Source: an uncultured Clostridia bacterium
GTDB taxonomy: Bacteria; Bacillota_A; Clostridia; Oscillospirales; Oscillospiraceae
Direction: 5' to 3'
Assembly: GCA_946408145.1 (NCBI GenBank)
Contig: CAMJQX010000023.1
Coordinates: 1 to 12,805 of the forward strand
DNA: 12,805 nucleotides
Positions 1 through 6,564 of this stretch are shown in pieces. Within the stretch, counting starts at the first letter, position 1. Each line of letters starts with the position of its first letter. The notes under the pieces were generated by a model. It did no database searches. It was not told where the DNA came from and was given only the letters and a program-made list of their open reading frames with translations. The translations under genes and the position numbers were made by a program.

Positions 1-49
1 GACGGCGCTCCCGCTTTCCACCCGTGAACACAGAAAGAATGGTGGCAGA

Positions 50-1714
50 ATGAAACTGTTTCAAAAAATACGCTCCAACATGTCGATGAATGTGATCGGC
101 GGCCTGGTGGCCCTGATGCTGCTCTTCGGCTCCCTTGTCTGCGTCATCGGCAACTCCTGTATCGTCAGCGCCTTCAAGAACGAGTACGCCACCGTTACCC
201 ATCATATGGCCGACGCGGCGGCGGTGCTTGTCAACGGCGACCACATCGACGCCTATCTCGCGGGGGATGAGCAGGAGGAGTACGCCGTCTCCAAGCGACG
301 TCTCGACGTCATGTGCCAGAAGCTGAACGTCTCCCTGATCTATGTGATAAAGGTCGACCGGAGCGACTACGGCAGATTTGTATCCATCTTCAATCCCGTT
401 AACAACAGTGTGGATGATTCCCATTATATCGAATGGGAGCTCGGCTATCGGCGCGATACCACGAACGACGAATACCGGGAGAACTACCGCGCGATCTATG
501 AGCAGGAGGCCGCGTACGGCACAGTTTTCCGCCTGCGCACCACCGACGGTCAGCACCCGCACATCACGACGCTGGTCCCCGTGAAAAACTCGGCCGGCGA
601 GGTCACGGCCATCCTCTGCATGCAGCGCCCCGTCCGGGAGCTGGCGAATGCCATTTCCCCCTACATCCGCTACATCCTCTTCGGCGTGACCCTGATGGTC
701 ATCCTGATTTCCGCCCTGGCCGCCACCTTCCTCAAACGATCCATCATCAAACCGGTCGAGACGGTCTCGGCCGAAGCGACGCGCTTTGCCAAAGAGCATG
801 CCAAGGGCGAGCCGATCGGTGCGCTCGGCCAATACGACGTGATTTTGAACCTCGCCGGCTCTATCGACTCCCTGGAGACGGACATGGTGAACTACATGGA
901 GGACCTCACCGCCGCCACCGCCGAGAAGGAGAAGATCAGCGCCGAGCTTTCGATCGCCGCGATGATCCAGAAGGACTCTCTGCCGGATGCTTCTCCCGCT
1001 TTCCCCGACCGGCAGGATTTCGATATCTGCGCTCTGATGGCCCCCGCCAAAGAGGTCGGCGGAGATTTCTACAACTATTTCCTGATCGACGACGACCACC
1101 TGGCGCTGGTGATGGCGGACGTGTCGGACAAGGGTATCCCCGCGTCTCTGTTCATGATGGTGACGAACATCATGGTCAGCCAACGCACGCAGATGGGCGG
1201 GACGCCGGAGGAGATCCTGCGTTTTGTGAACAACAATGTCTGCCAGCACAACCGCGCGGACATGTTCGTGACCGTGTGGCTGGGCATTCTGGAGCTGTCA
1301 ACGGGGCGGCTCGTCTATGCCAACGCCGGTCATGAGTATCCCGTCCTCTGCCGCAAGGGCGGCGCCTTCGAGCTCGTGAAGGAGAAGCCCGGCTTTGTGT
1401 TGGGCGGCATGGAGGGCGTGCGGTACAAGGATTATGAGCTGCAGCTCGGCCGCGGGGACAAGCTCTTCCTCTACACCGACGGCGTGCCCGAGGCGACCGA
1501 CCGGGAGGGCCGCATGTTTTCCTTCGACGGCATGCTCGGCGCGCTGAATCGCTACAAGTCCGAATCGCCGCAGGGCATCCTCGAGGGCGTCAGAAAGAGC
1601 GTCAGCGGCTTTGTCGGCGACGCGCCGCAGTTCGACGACCTGACCATGCTCTGCGTAGAGCTGAAGGAGGATCCCGACTGTGCCGGGAAAACAAATGAGG
1701 AGGAAATGCGATGA
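50..1714 (+). CDS. Membrane-anchored SpoIIE/PP2C-family serine phosphatase with extracytoplasmic sensor
   Basis: A 554-residue signalling phosphatase. A membrane segment at about residues 14-38 and a second at 205-228 enclose an extracytoplasmic region of about 165 residues that resembles Cache-type sensors. A HAMP-like stretch and a short coiled coil (about 229-310) lead into a PP2C/SpoIIE domain (about 315-545). Metal-binding aspartates are visible: D339 in EVGGDF, D357 in ADVSDKG, D477 in YTDG and D529/D530 in FDDLT; NAGHEYP is also present. Members of this family dephosphorylate anti-anti-sigma (STAS) proteins or similar partners, so the role is probably to turn an outside signal into partner-switching control. 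No STAS protein or anti-sigma kinase lies in the window, so the partner is unknown. The ATG at 50 follows a weak GGTGG. The frame is open to the window edge, so an earlier start cannot be excluded. The stop overlaps the next start as ATGA. Confidence 0.93.
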   Translation: MKLFQKIRSNMSMNVIGGLVALMLLFGSLVCVIGNSCIVSAFKNEYATVTHHMADAAAVLVNGDHIDAYLAGDEQEEYAVSKRRLDVMCQKLNVSLIYVIKVDRSDYGRFVSIFNPVNNSVDDSHYIEWELGYRRDTTNDEYRENYRAIYEQEAAYGTVFRLRTTDGQHPHITTLVPVKNSAGEVTAILCMQRPVRELANAISPYIRYILFGVTLMVILISALAATFLKRSIIKPVETVSAEATRFAKEHAKGEPIGALGQYDVILNLAGSIDSLETDMVNYMEDLTAATAEKEKISAELSIAAMIQKDSLPDASPAFPDRQDFDICALMAPAKEVGGDFYNYFLIDDDHLALVMADVSDKGIPASLFMMVTNIMVSQRTQMGGTPEEILRFVNNNVCQHNRADMFVTVWLGILELSTGRLVYANAGHEYPVLCRKGGAFELVKEKPGFVLGGMEGVRYKDYELQLGRGDKLFLYTDGVPEATDREGRMFSFDGMLGALNRYKSESPQGILEGVRKSVSGFVGDAPQFDDLTMLCVELKEDPDCAGKTNEEEMR

Positions 1715-1848
1715 ACACCACTTGGATCCGTCGGCTCTACGACGCGGGCACACGGCTGGAGATCCATGCGGACCGCTGGATCGAAGCCGTGCTCTGGGGC
1801 GCGCTGCTCCGGCGCCTCGGAAAACGCCGCGGGAAGAAAGCCCGCTGA
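1711..1848 (+). CDS. Small basic protein of 45 residues, translationally coupled to the phosphatase
   Basis: The ATG at 1711 overlaps the phosphatase TGA as ATGA, and GAGGAGG at 1697-1703 gives a strong ribosome binding site with good spacing. The product begins MNTTWIRRLYDAG and ends with a run of Arg, Lys and Gly. It holds three Trp residues and a middle segment (about 17-34) that could form a short amphipathic helix. I do not recognise a family. The overlap, the strong binding site and the terminator 12 bases after the stop argue for a real gene over chance. It might bind the phosphatase or the membrane, but nothing in the sequence shows its function. Confidence 0.6.
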   Translation: MNTTWIRRLYDAGTRLEIHADRWIEAVLWGALLRRLGKRRGKKAR

Positions 1849-1860
1849 GAGCAAAAGCAT

Positions 1861-1904
1861 AAGGGACAGGGGCCGCTGTACAGCGGCCCCTGTCCCTTTC
1901 TTTC
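1861..1904 (+). terminator. Intrinsic terminator built on a 38-bp perfect palindrome
   Basis: Bases 1861-1878 and 1881-1898 are exact reverse complements (18 bp) around TA, so the RNA would fold with a four-base GUAC loop. The stem core is GGGGCCGCTG. TTTCTTT follows immediately. It sits 12 bases after the small-protein stop and ends the phosphatase operon. Confidence 0.85.
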
Positions 1905-2024
1905 CGCCCGCAGTCCGGCGAAGCGGGTTCGGGATGAAAATGAATCAGACAGGCAAAAAACAATACTGGTCGTCTTGGGCTTTCTCACGATCTGAAGGGA
2001 GCGGCTGCGCCGGTCCCTTTTCCC

Positions 2025-2053
2025 TTGACACCCGCCGGGGCGAGTGATAAAGT
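2025..2053 (+). promoter_or_regulatory. Sigma-70/SigA-type promoter of the tRNA-Leu gene
   Basis: A perfect -35 TTGACA (2025-2030), a 17-base spacer and a -10 TAAAGT (2048-2053) place the start of transcription near 2060, just before the tRNA 5' end at 2064. Confidence 0.8.
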
Positions 2054-2063
2054 ATTTGCGCAT

Positions 2064-2149
2064 GCCGGTGTGGTGGAATGGTAGACACCGGGGACTTAAA
2101 ATCCCCTGGCCGCGAGGCCGTACCCGTTCGAATCGGGCCACCGGCACCA
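2064..2149 (+). tRNA. tRNA-Leu (anticodon UAA), CCA encoded
   Basis: The 86-base gene folds as a class II tRNA. The acceptor stem GCCGGTG pairs with CACCGGC, followed by discriminator A and an encoded CCA (2147-2149). The anticodon stem GGGGA/TCCCC encloses loop CTTAAAA, which reads anticodon TAA. A long variable arm (GGCC-GCGA-GGCC type, near 2107-2120) and the T-loop TTCGAAT are present. The long variable arm with UAA identifies leucine, decoding UUA, a codon that is rare in the GC-rich genes of this window. Confidence 0.97.
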
Positions 2150-2189
2150 AAAAGGAGAGAATCCGAACAGGATTCTCTCCTTTTTGGTG
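2145..2189 (+). terminator. tRNA terminator whose stem begins within the tRNA CCA end
   Basis: Bases 2145-2164 are an exact reverse complement of 2170-2189 (20 bp, loop GAACA). The left arm starts at the last acceptor-stem base and includes the discriminator A and CCA. The U-rich tract TTTTT lies inside the right arm (2181-2185), so the effective terminator stem is the inner GGAGAGAATCC/GGATTCTCTCC. Confidence 0.85.
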
Positions 2190-2423
2190 GCCAGCCTGCG
2201 GCTGGCAAAGATCCGCTTCGCTCAATTATTTGGGAGGGAATAACCGATCCCCTCCCAGGCTCGCCCCATGCGGACTTGATCGCTGGTTCGGATTGCCGCG
2301 ATGAACCGGACATGAAGCAGGAGACTGCTGTAAAGTATCGGTTTCCCGGCTTGTTTTGTGCTTTGTGCACAGTTTTGTGCCGCAAAAATCAGCGCTATTT
2401 CAGGGATTACACGGCGGGCGTTC
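2190..2423. other. Non-coding stretch with two small hairpins
   Basis: No convincing gene is visible. Open frames here run through the tRNA and its terminator. Two hairpins occur: GCCAGCC/GGCTGGC (2190-2196 and 2200-2206, 3-base loop) and TGGGAGGG/CCCTCCCA (2231-2238 and 2250-2257, 11-base loop). Further on are a repeated GTTTTGTGC (2353-2361 and 2372-2380) and the palindrome TGTGCACA (2364-2371), about 95 bases before the predicted start of the cytochrome transcript. Confidence 0.5.
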
Positions 2424-2452
2424 TTGCTTTTTTGCTGCCTGTATGTTATATT
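2424..2452 (+). promoter_or_regulatory. Promoter of the cytochrome/ResB/CcsA operon, extended -10
   Basis: A -35 TTGCTT (2424-2429), a 17-base spacer and a -10 TATATT (2447-2452) preceded by TG at 2444-2445 (extended -10) predict transcription from near 2459. This leaves a leader of about 84 bases before the ATG at 2543. Confidence 0.65.
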
Positions 2453-2490
2453 TATCATAGTAGTACCGTCTTCGTCATCAAACGGACGAC

Positions 2491-2510
2491 GGCATAACCA
2501 GGCATAACCA
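2491..2510 (+). repeat. Perfect tandem 10-bp repeat in the cytochrome leader
   Basis: GGCATAACCA occurs twice in direct succession, in the untranslated leader about 33-52 bases before the start codon. Two sites spaced by one helical turn fit a dimeric regulator or an RNA-binding protein, but no partner can be named. An upstream weak stem CCGTC/GACGG (2466-2470 and 2488-2492) ends at the first repeat. Confidence 0.6.
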
Positions 2511-2542
2511 TTATAAGGATAAAGGAATTGAGAGGAGAAGCT

Positions 2543-4069
2543 ATGAAAAAACGGCTGATAGTCATCGCACTCATCTTCGCGCTCCTGATGACGTTCCCCC
2601 TTGCCGCATATGCGGACAGCGGACTGCCGCAGGAAGATGTGTCGGAGCGCACCTCATGGGACAAGAACGAACAGGCGGACGAAAAGTACGCGCCAAGAGT
2701 GGTCACCATGGACAACGGCGTACAGGTCCAGAAAACGCCCTTCAATGACGTAGCTCTGGATACTCAGGCCGGCGACGTGGAGAGCAAGACCATTGCCTCG
2801 TGGAACAACTACTTCCTCAACGCGGACAACCGCGGCTGCACAGCGTGTCACACCATCGAGGACGCCCTCGAATCCATGGAAACTTATCACGGCATTATCT
2901 ATTACGGCTATAATGTGGAGCAGGGTCTGCAGAACTGCTTCGGCTGCCACAGCTTCTATGACAACTATATGCGCGAAGCCATCCACACCCTGCACGAGCG
3001 CAACAGCACCTTCAAGGCAATGGGCGGCAGCTGCGAATCCTGCCACTATATTGCCAGGCACGACGACGGCACCATTGAGTACCAGCGCTGGGACTACGTG
3101 AAGTATGATGTCCTCCGCGGCATCGCCGATCTCCCGGCCGAGGAGATGAACCTCTCCTTCGAGTGGAACCAGACCGAAGTGACCCCGCACGAGAAGATGT
3201 TCTTCAAGACCATCAAGTCCAATCCGGAGACCTGGCTGACCAAGGAGAGTCAGGTTTCTCAGGAAGATTTTGACAAGTGGACCATCACGCTCAGCGGCGA
3301 CATTGACAATGGCGGCGTTTACACTCTGCCGGAGCTGATCGAAAAATACGGCACCGAGACCCGCCTGATGAAGTCGCATTGCACCGTAAACGGCCCCGGC
3401 CAGGGTATGATCTATCAGGCCGAGATCACCGGTGTCCCCCTGAAGGCGATCGTGGAAGACATCGGTCTGCACGACGACGTCCTCATTGTGGAGCCGGTAG
3501 GCTCGGACGGCTATTACTACCCCATCTCCCTTGAGACGATGCTGAAGGAAGAGGCGCTTCTGGTCGTCGGCATGAACGGCGATACCATTTACGCCGACCA
3601 GGGCTGGCCCTGCGCCTTCTGGTGCAACGAGATGAGCGCGGGCAACTTCACCAAACAGCTGGCGGAGCTTCGCTTCGTGTCCGTCGGCGCTTCCTGGGAC
3701 TTCTACGGCGACTTCGTCGACGCGACCACCGGTCTGCAGTTCGACAAGCCCAATGTGGGCGTTCTCACCGCCTATGACGGCCAGATTTTTGAACTCGGCC
3801 AGCCGGTGCATCTGGAAGGCTATGCCGACGCCTGGAACGAGCCGATCGTCAAGCTCGAGTTCTCCTTTGACCACGGCCAGACCTGGCAGGAGTACGCGAT
3901 CGAGGACGCCAACACCACCCAGTGGGTATACTGGAAGCTGGACATCAACGACCTCCCTGCCGGCTCCTATCTGATCAAGATCCGGGTCTCCAGCCAGATG
4001 GCAGACGGGAGCATCCGCACGAATGACGTTCCCAACCAGATGACGAACTACATGTTCAATGTCCAGTAA
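2543..4069 (+). CDS. Exported triheme cytochrome c fused to a sulfite-oxidase-like molybdenum domain
   Basis: The start is ATG 2543, preceded by AGAGGAGAAG at 2531-2540; a TTG at 2528 would lie before this site. The 508-residue product has a Sec-type signal peptide (MKKRL, hydrophobic core, cut near AYA-DS at about residue 24), with no lipobox or anchor. Three haem c sites follow: CTACH (99-103), CFGCH (132-136) and CESCH (164-168). Residues about 245-390 match the sulfite oxidase molybdopterin domain, with C280 in HCTVNG as the likely Mo ligand and the downstream pattern of ITGVPL and MNGDTIYADQGWP. An Ig-like Mo-co dimerisation domain ends the protein (about 400-508). The predicted role is a cell-surface oxidoreductase passing electrons between haems and an unknown substrate. 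ResB and CcsA follow, as expected for a c-type cytochrome. Oddities are the lack of a twin-arginine motif and a CAFWC segment (C357, C361) where many relatives carry HGxPxR. Confidence 0.88.
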   Translation: MKKRLIVIALIFALLMTFPLAAYADSGLPQEDVSERTSWDKNEQADEKYAPRVVTMDNGVQVQKTPFNDVALDTQAGDVESKTIASWNNYFLNADNRGCTACHTIEDALESMETYHGIIYYGYNVEQGLQNCFGCHSFYDNYMREAIHTLHERNSTFKAMGGSCESCHYIARHDDGTIEYQRWDYVKYDVLRGIADLPAEEMNLSFEWNQTEVTPHEKMFFKTIKSNPETWLTKESQVSQEDFDKWTITLSGDIDNGGVYTLPELIEKYGTETRLMKSHCTVNGPGQGMIYQAEITGVPLKAIVEDIGLHDDVLIVEPVGSDGYYYPISLETMLKEEALLVVGMNGDTIYADQGWPCAFWCNEMSAGNFTKQLAELRFVSVGASWDFYGDFVDATTGLQFDKPNVGVLTAYDGQIFELGQPVHLEGYADAWNEPIVKLEFSFDHGQTWQEYAIEDANTTQWVYWKLDINDLPAGSYLIKIRVSSQMADGSIRTNDVPNQMTNYMFNVQ

Positions 4070-4091
4070 ACGTTCCCTGTTCTGACGCAGC

Positions 4092-4120
4092 ACCCCTGCC
4101 GCACACCGTGCGGCAGGGGT
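4092..4120 (+). promoter_or_regulatory. Strong hairpin without U-tract between the cytochrome gene and resB
   Basis: A perfect 13-bp stem (4092-4104 with 4108-4120) with loop ACC lies 22 bases after the cytochrome stop and 39 bases before resB. TTGACTCTATC follows instead of a run of U. It may protect the 3' end of the cytochrome message or partly terminate it, giving more cytochrome than maturation protein. It could also be a weak terminator. Confidence 0.65.
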
Positions 4121-4159
4121 TGACTCTATCAGCGATCCTATTCTTTTGAGCGTGATCAT

Positions 4160-5290
4160 ATGATGAAAAAACTATACCGCTTTTTTTGCTCCATGCGCTT
4201 CGGCATGATCCTTCTCCTGCTGATCGCCGTCCTCTGCGTGGCCGCGACTGTCACAGGGCGCGACAGTATCTACTCCAGCCCCCTCTTCATTGCGCTGTTT
4301 GCCATGCTGGGCGTGAATTTGCTGCTCTGCTCGGTGCTGCGCGTTTTCGGCCTGAAAAAGCAGCGGCAGGCCCTGGCCCTGAAAGCGCTCCGGTCGGAGG
4401 GCGTCCTTCCCGCCGCACAGGCCGCCGAATGGCTGCGCGCCCATCATTTCCGCCGGGATGGGGACGTCTATATCCGGAATACCCTCGGCTTCTGGGGGCC
4501 GTTCCTGACGCATTTTGCCATGCTTCTTCTGATGGCCGCCGCCGCGTGCATCTTCCTGCTTTCCCGGTCGGAGGACATCGTCCTGTTCCCGGGAAGTGAG
4601 AACACGCTGGGCGACGGTACCATTTTGCATCTCGACTCGTTCTCTCTGGAGACGGATACCGGAGAGACGAAGTATCTCAGCCGTCTTTCGGCGCTTCTCC
4701 CGGACGGGACGGCGGCGCACGGGGACGCGGAGGTCAACCGCCCCGTGAAGTTCGGCAGGTACAAGGTATACCAGCAAAGCTACGCCTATGCCGCCGTGAT
4801 CGGCCTGAGAACGGAGGCTGCTCCGGAAGAAGAGCTCGTCTGGCTGGACGAACCCGCGTTTCTGACACTCGACGGGAAAAACGGGATCTATTTTTCCCGG
4901 ATGTTCAGCAATGTCACGGTGCAGGACGGGGAGCTGATGGTCTCGCAGAACGGCGATCCGGTGAATCCCGCTTATGAGGTCCGCCGGATCGACGGCGACA
5001 CAGACGAGACCGGACTGATCTATCCCGGGACGGAGGTCTTCGCCGGGGGCGTTTTCTTCCAGTTCCATGAGCCGCAGCCCTTCCCCGGCCTGCGCGTGAA
5101 AACGCAGCCGGCATGGACGCTCTGGCTTTTGTATCTGTCCTTCGCGCTGATGCTGCTGGGCCTGTATCTCTGCTTTTTTGCCATCCCGGAGGCTGCCGCG
5201 GTCAGGCCGGACGGCATCGCCCTCGCAGGAAGAAAAGACATTTCCGAGAGGATTGATCACTATCGGGAGGAACTGGAGGAAGAATCATGA
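4160..5290 (+). CDS. resB: ResB-family cytochrome c biogenesis protein (system II)
   Basis: A 376-residue membrane protein, partner of CcsA in the complex that carries haem across the membrane and joins it to CXXCH motifs. Membrane segments lie near residues 12-34, 40-62, 112-134 and 324-345, with a large extracytoplasmic domain (about 135-323) between the last two, the ResB arrangement. The family pattern of GFWGPFLTHFAMLLL, with H118, is present, and the end near QPFPGLRV followed by the last membrane helix also fits. It overlaps ccsA by four bases. Two ATGs (4160 and 4163) are possible; neither has a good ribosome binding site, so translation may be weak. Its position after the multihaem cytochrome suggests a dedicated role. 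Confidence 0.88.
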   Translation: MMKKLYRFFCSMRFGMILLLLIAVLCVAATVTGRDSIYSSPLFIALFAMLGVNLLLCSVLRVFGLKKQRQALALKALRSEGVLPAAQAAEWLRAHHFRRDGDVYIRNTLGFWGPFLTHFAMLLLMAAAACIFLLSRSEDIVLFPGSENTLGDGTILHLDSFSLETDTGETKYLSRLSALLPDGTAAHGDAEVNRPVKFGRYKVYQQSYAYAAVIGLRTEAAPEEELVWLDEPAFLTLDGKNGIYFSRMFSNVTVQDGELMVSQNGDPVNPAYEVRRIDGDTDETGLIYPGTEVFAGGVFFQFHEPQPFPGLRVKTQPAWTLWLLYLSFALMLLGLYLCFFAIPEAAAVRPDGIALAGRKDISERIDHYREELEEES

Positions 5291-6075
5291 ATACCCTTTT
5301 CCCCATAAGTGTCGCTCTGTATTTTGCGGCGACCCTCATCTGCTTTGCCGGCGCCTCCTTCCGAAAGGCCCGTCTGACGCAGATTGCGCGGCTTGCTCTG
5401 GTGCTCTCCATCGCCGCGCACCTTGCCTATGTCGTCTGGCGCGGTGCCGCTGCGCACCGGATCCCCCTCGCCAATCAATTTGAATTCGCTACCATGTTCT
5501 CACTTACGGTCGCTGTCTTCGGCCTCGCTTTGGACCTGCGCAGCCGGGGACGCATGGAGTGGATCCTCCCCCTGTGCACGCCGATGGCTTTCCTGCTGCA
5601 GTCCTATGCCGCGCTGCAGCCGCGGGAGATCACCGAGCTGATGCCGGCCCTGAAAAGCGCCTGGTTCGGCCTGCACATCGGCTCTGCCGCCCTCTCCTAT
5701 TCCGCTTTTGCGCTGGCGGCGCTGATCGGGCTGCGATATCTGCTCGTGGAGAAGAAGGCGGAGGAGAAGCATCTGAAGCAGCTGGACGCCATGGCGTACA
5801 AGCTAATCTGCTTCGGCTTCCTCATGCTGAGCATCGTCATTTTCTCCGGCTGCATCTGGGCGGAGCAGGCCTGGTCCACCTTCTGGAGCTGGGACCCGAA
5901 AGAGACCTGGGCCCTGATCACCTGGATCGTCTATGCCGTATTTCTCCACCAGCGTCTGCGCATGAAGTGGCGCGGAAAGCGGATGGCCTGGTTTGCGCTG
6001 TTTGCTTTCGTCTTCGTCGTGTTCACCTTCGTAGGCGTCAACACGCTGATGAGCGGGCTGCACAGCTACGCGTAA
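5287..6075 (+). CDS. ccsA: CcsA/ResC cytochrome c haem ligase subunit (system II)
   Basis: A 262-residue polytopic protein of the haem-handling family. The WWD signature is clear: WAEQAW followed by FWSWDPKETW (about residues 199-208). H130, H221 (FLHQ) and H259 (HSY near the C-terminus) sit where the conserved haem-handling histidines of the family lie around this motif. About eight membrane helices are predicted by eye. The ATG at 5287 overlaps the resB stop as ATGA, with GGAGGAAG just upstream, so the two are coupled. With ResB it should attach haem to exported apocytochromes, most obviously the one encoded two genes upstream. Confidence 0.94.
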   Translation: MNTLFPISVALYFAATLICFAGASFRKARLTQIARLALVLSIAAHLAYVVWRGAAAHRIPLANQFEFATMFSLTVAVFGLALDLRSRGRMEWILPLCTPMAFLLQSYAALQPREITELMPALKSAWFGLHIGSAALSYSAFALAALIGLRYLLVEKKAEEKHLKQLDAMAYKLICFGFLMLSIVIFSGCIWAEQAWSTFWSWDPKETWALITWIVYAVFLHQRLRMKWRGKRMAWFALFAFVFVVFTFVGVNTLMSGLHSYA

Positions 6076-6246
6076 AAGCATGGGGTCATCCAGGGCTCTT
6101 CAAAAGAGCAGAGGAATGCTTCACCGGGGCAGAAAATGATTCACTGTATCATAGTACTGTTCCTTTGCCGCGTCAGAAGGAGCCAACTGCACTCCGCTTC
6201 CGCCGGGGCGGCGAAAGCTTCGTATCCGTTGTCTCCTTCTTCCTTT

Positions 6247-6287
6247 CCAAAACGGAGCTCTCACCGGGGAGCTCCGTTTTGGCTTTT
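6247..6287 (+). terminator. Hairpin terminator candidate downstream of ccsA
   Basis: A 14-bp perfect stem (6247-6260 with 6269-6282) closes an 8-base loop and is followed by GGC TTTT within its flank. It lies about 170 bases after the ccsA stop. The A-rich left arm and T-rich right arm would also allow partial function for the opposite strand. Confidence 0.65.
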
Positions 6288-6328
6288 GAAGACGCTTCGG
6301 GTTTAGATTGCCCCGGCACGCCGGATCG

Positions 6329-6373
6329 GAAACAGGAGATCGACACCATGTGTCGATCTCCTGTTTCATTTTT
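6329..6373 (+). terminator. Second, stronger terminator, 18-bp perfect stem
   Basis: Bases 6329-6346 are an exact reverse complement of 6350-6367, with loop CAT. ATTTTT follows. This is the better of the two terminators for rightward transcription from the cytochrome/resB/ccsA operon. Confidence 0.8.
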
Positions 6374-6564
6374 ATGCCCGGAAAAGCCTGTTACCGCAAG
6401 GCTTTTGAAGCGCGGGTGATTCATTTGAATAAGCAAAAGCGCAAGAGACAGTGTATCTGAGCACATAATGACCTCTGCTGAAATTCGATTTGCCAGCTGC
6501 TGATGCGCCTTCTGCCGGGATGAAGTCTGCACGATGGGAATTTTCTTCTTCGCCGGTTGGCTTT

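Larger units (their letters stand above)
6076..6564. other. Intergenic stretch between convergent ccsA and the LysR gene
   Basis: No gene is supported here; short open frames run through the hairpins on both strands. It contains a small stem GCTCTT/AAGAGC (6095-6109), two strong terminator-like hairpins annotated separately, and a weak stem AAAAGCC/GGCTTTT (6382-6388 and 6400-6406), which could end minus-strand transcripts from the LysR gene. Confidence 0.6.

Noticed and set aside
1..49. Possible tail of an upstream gene (frame 1 ends with TGA at 25-27)
   Set aside because: Only eight codons are visible before the stop and they cannot be assigned. The phosphatase frame is also open to the edge, so this stretch may be either leader or coding sequence.
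2364..2371. TGTGCACA palindrome with flanking GTTTTGTGC repeats, considered as a CRP/FNR-type site for the cytochrome operon
   Set aside because: The half-site spacing does not match the TTGAT-N4-ATCAA or TGTGA-N6-TCACA patterns, and it is far upstream of the predicted start. The region is T- and G-rich enough for chance repeats.
2078..2497. 139-codon plus-strand open frame
   Set aside because: It begins inside tRNA-Leu and passes through its terminator and the next promoter.
2654..4159. 501-codon minus-strand open frame over the cytochrome/molybdenum gene
   Set aside because: The plus strand has a signal peptide, three CXXCH sites and a molybdenum domain. The minus frame is a shadow.
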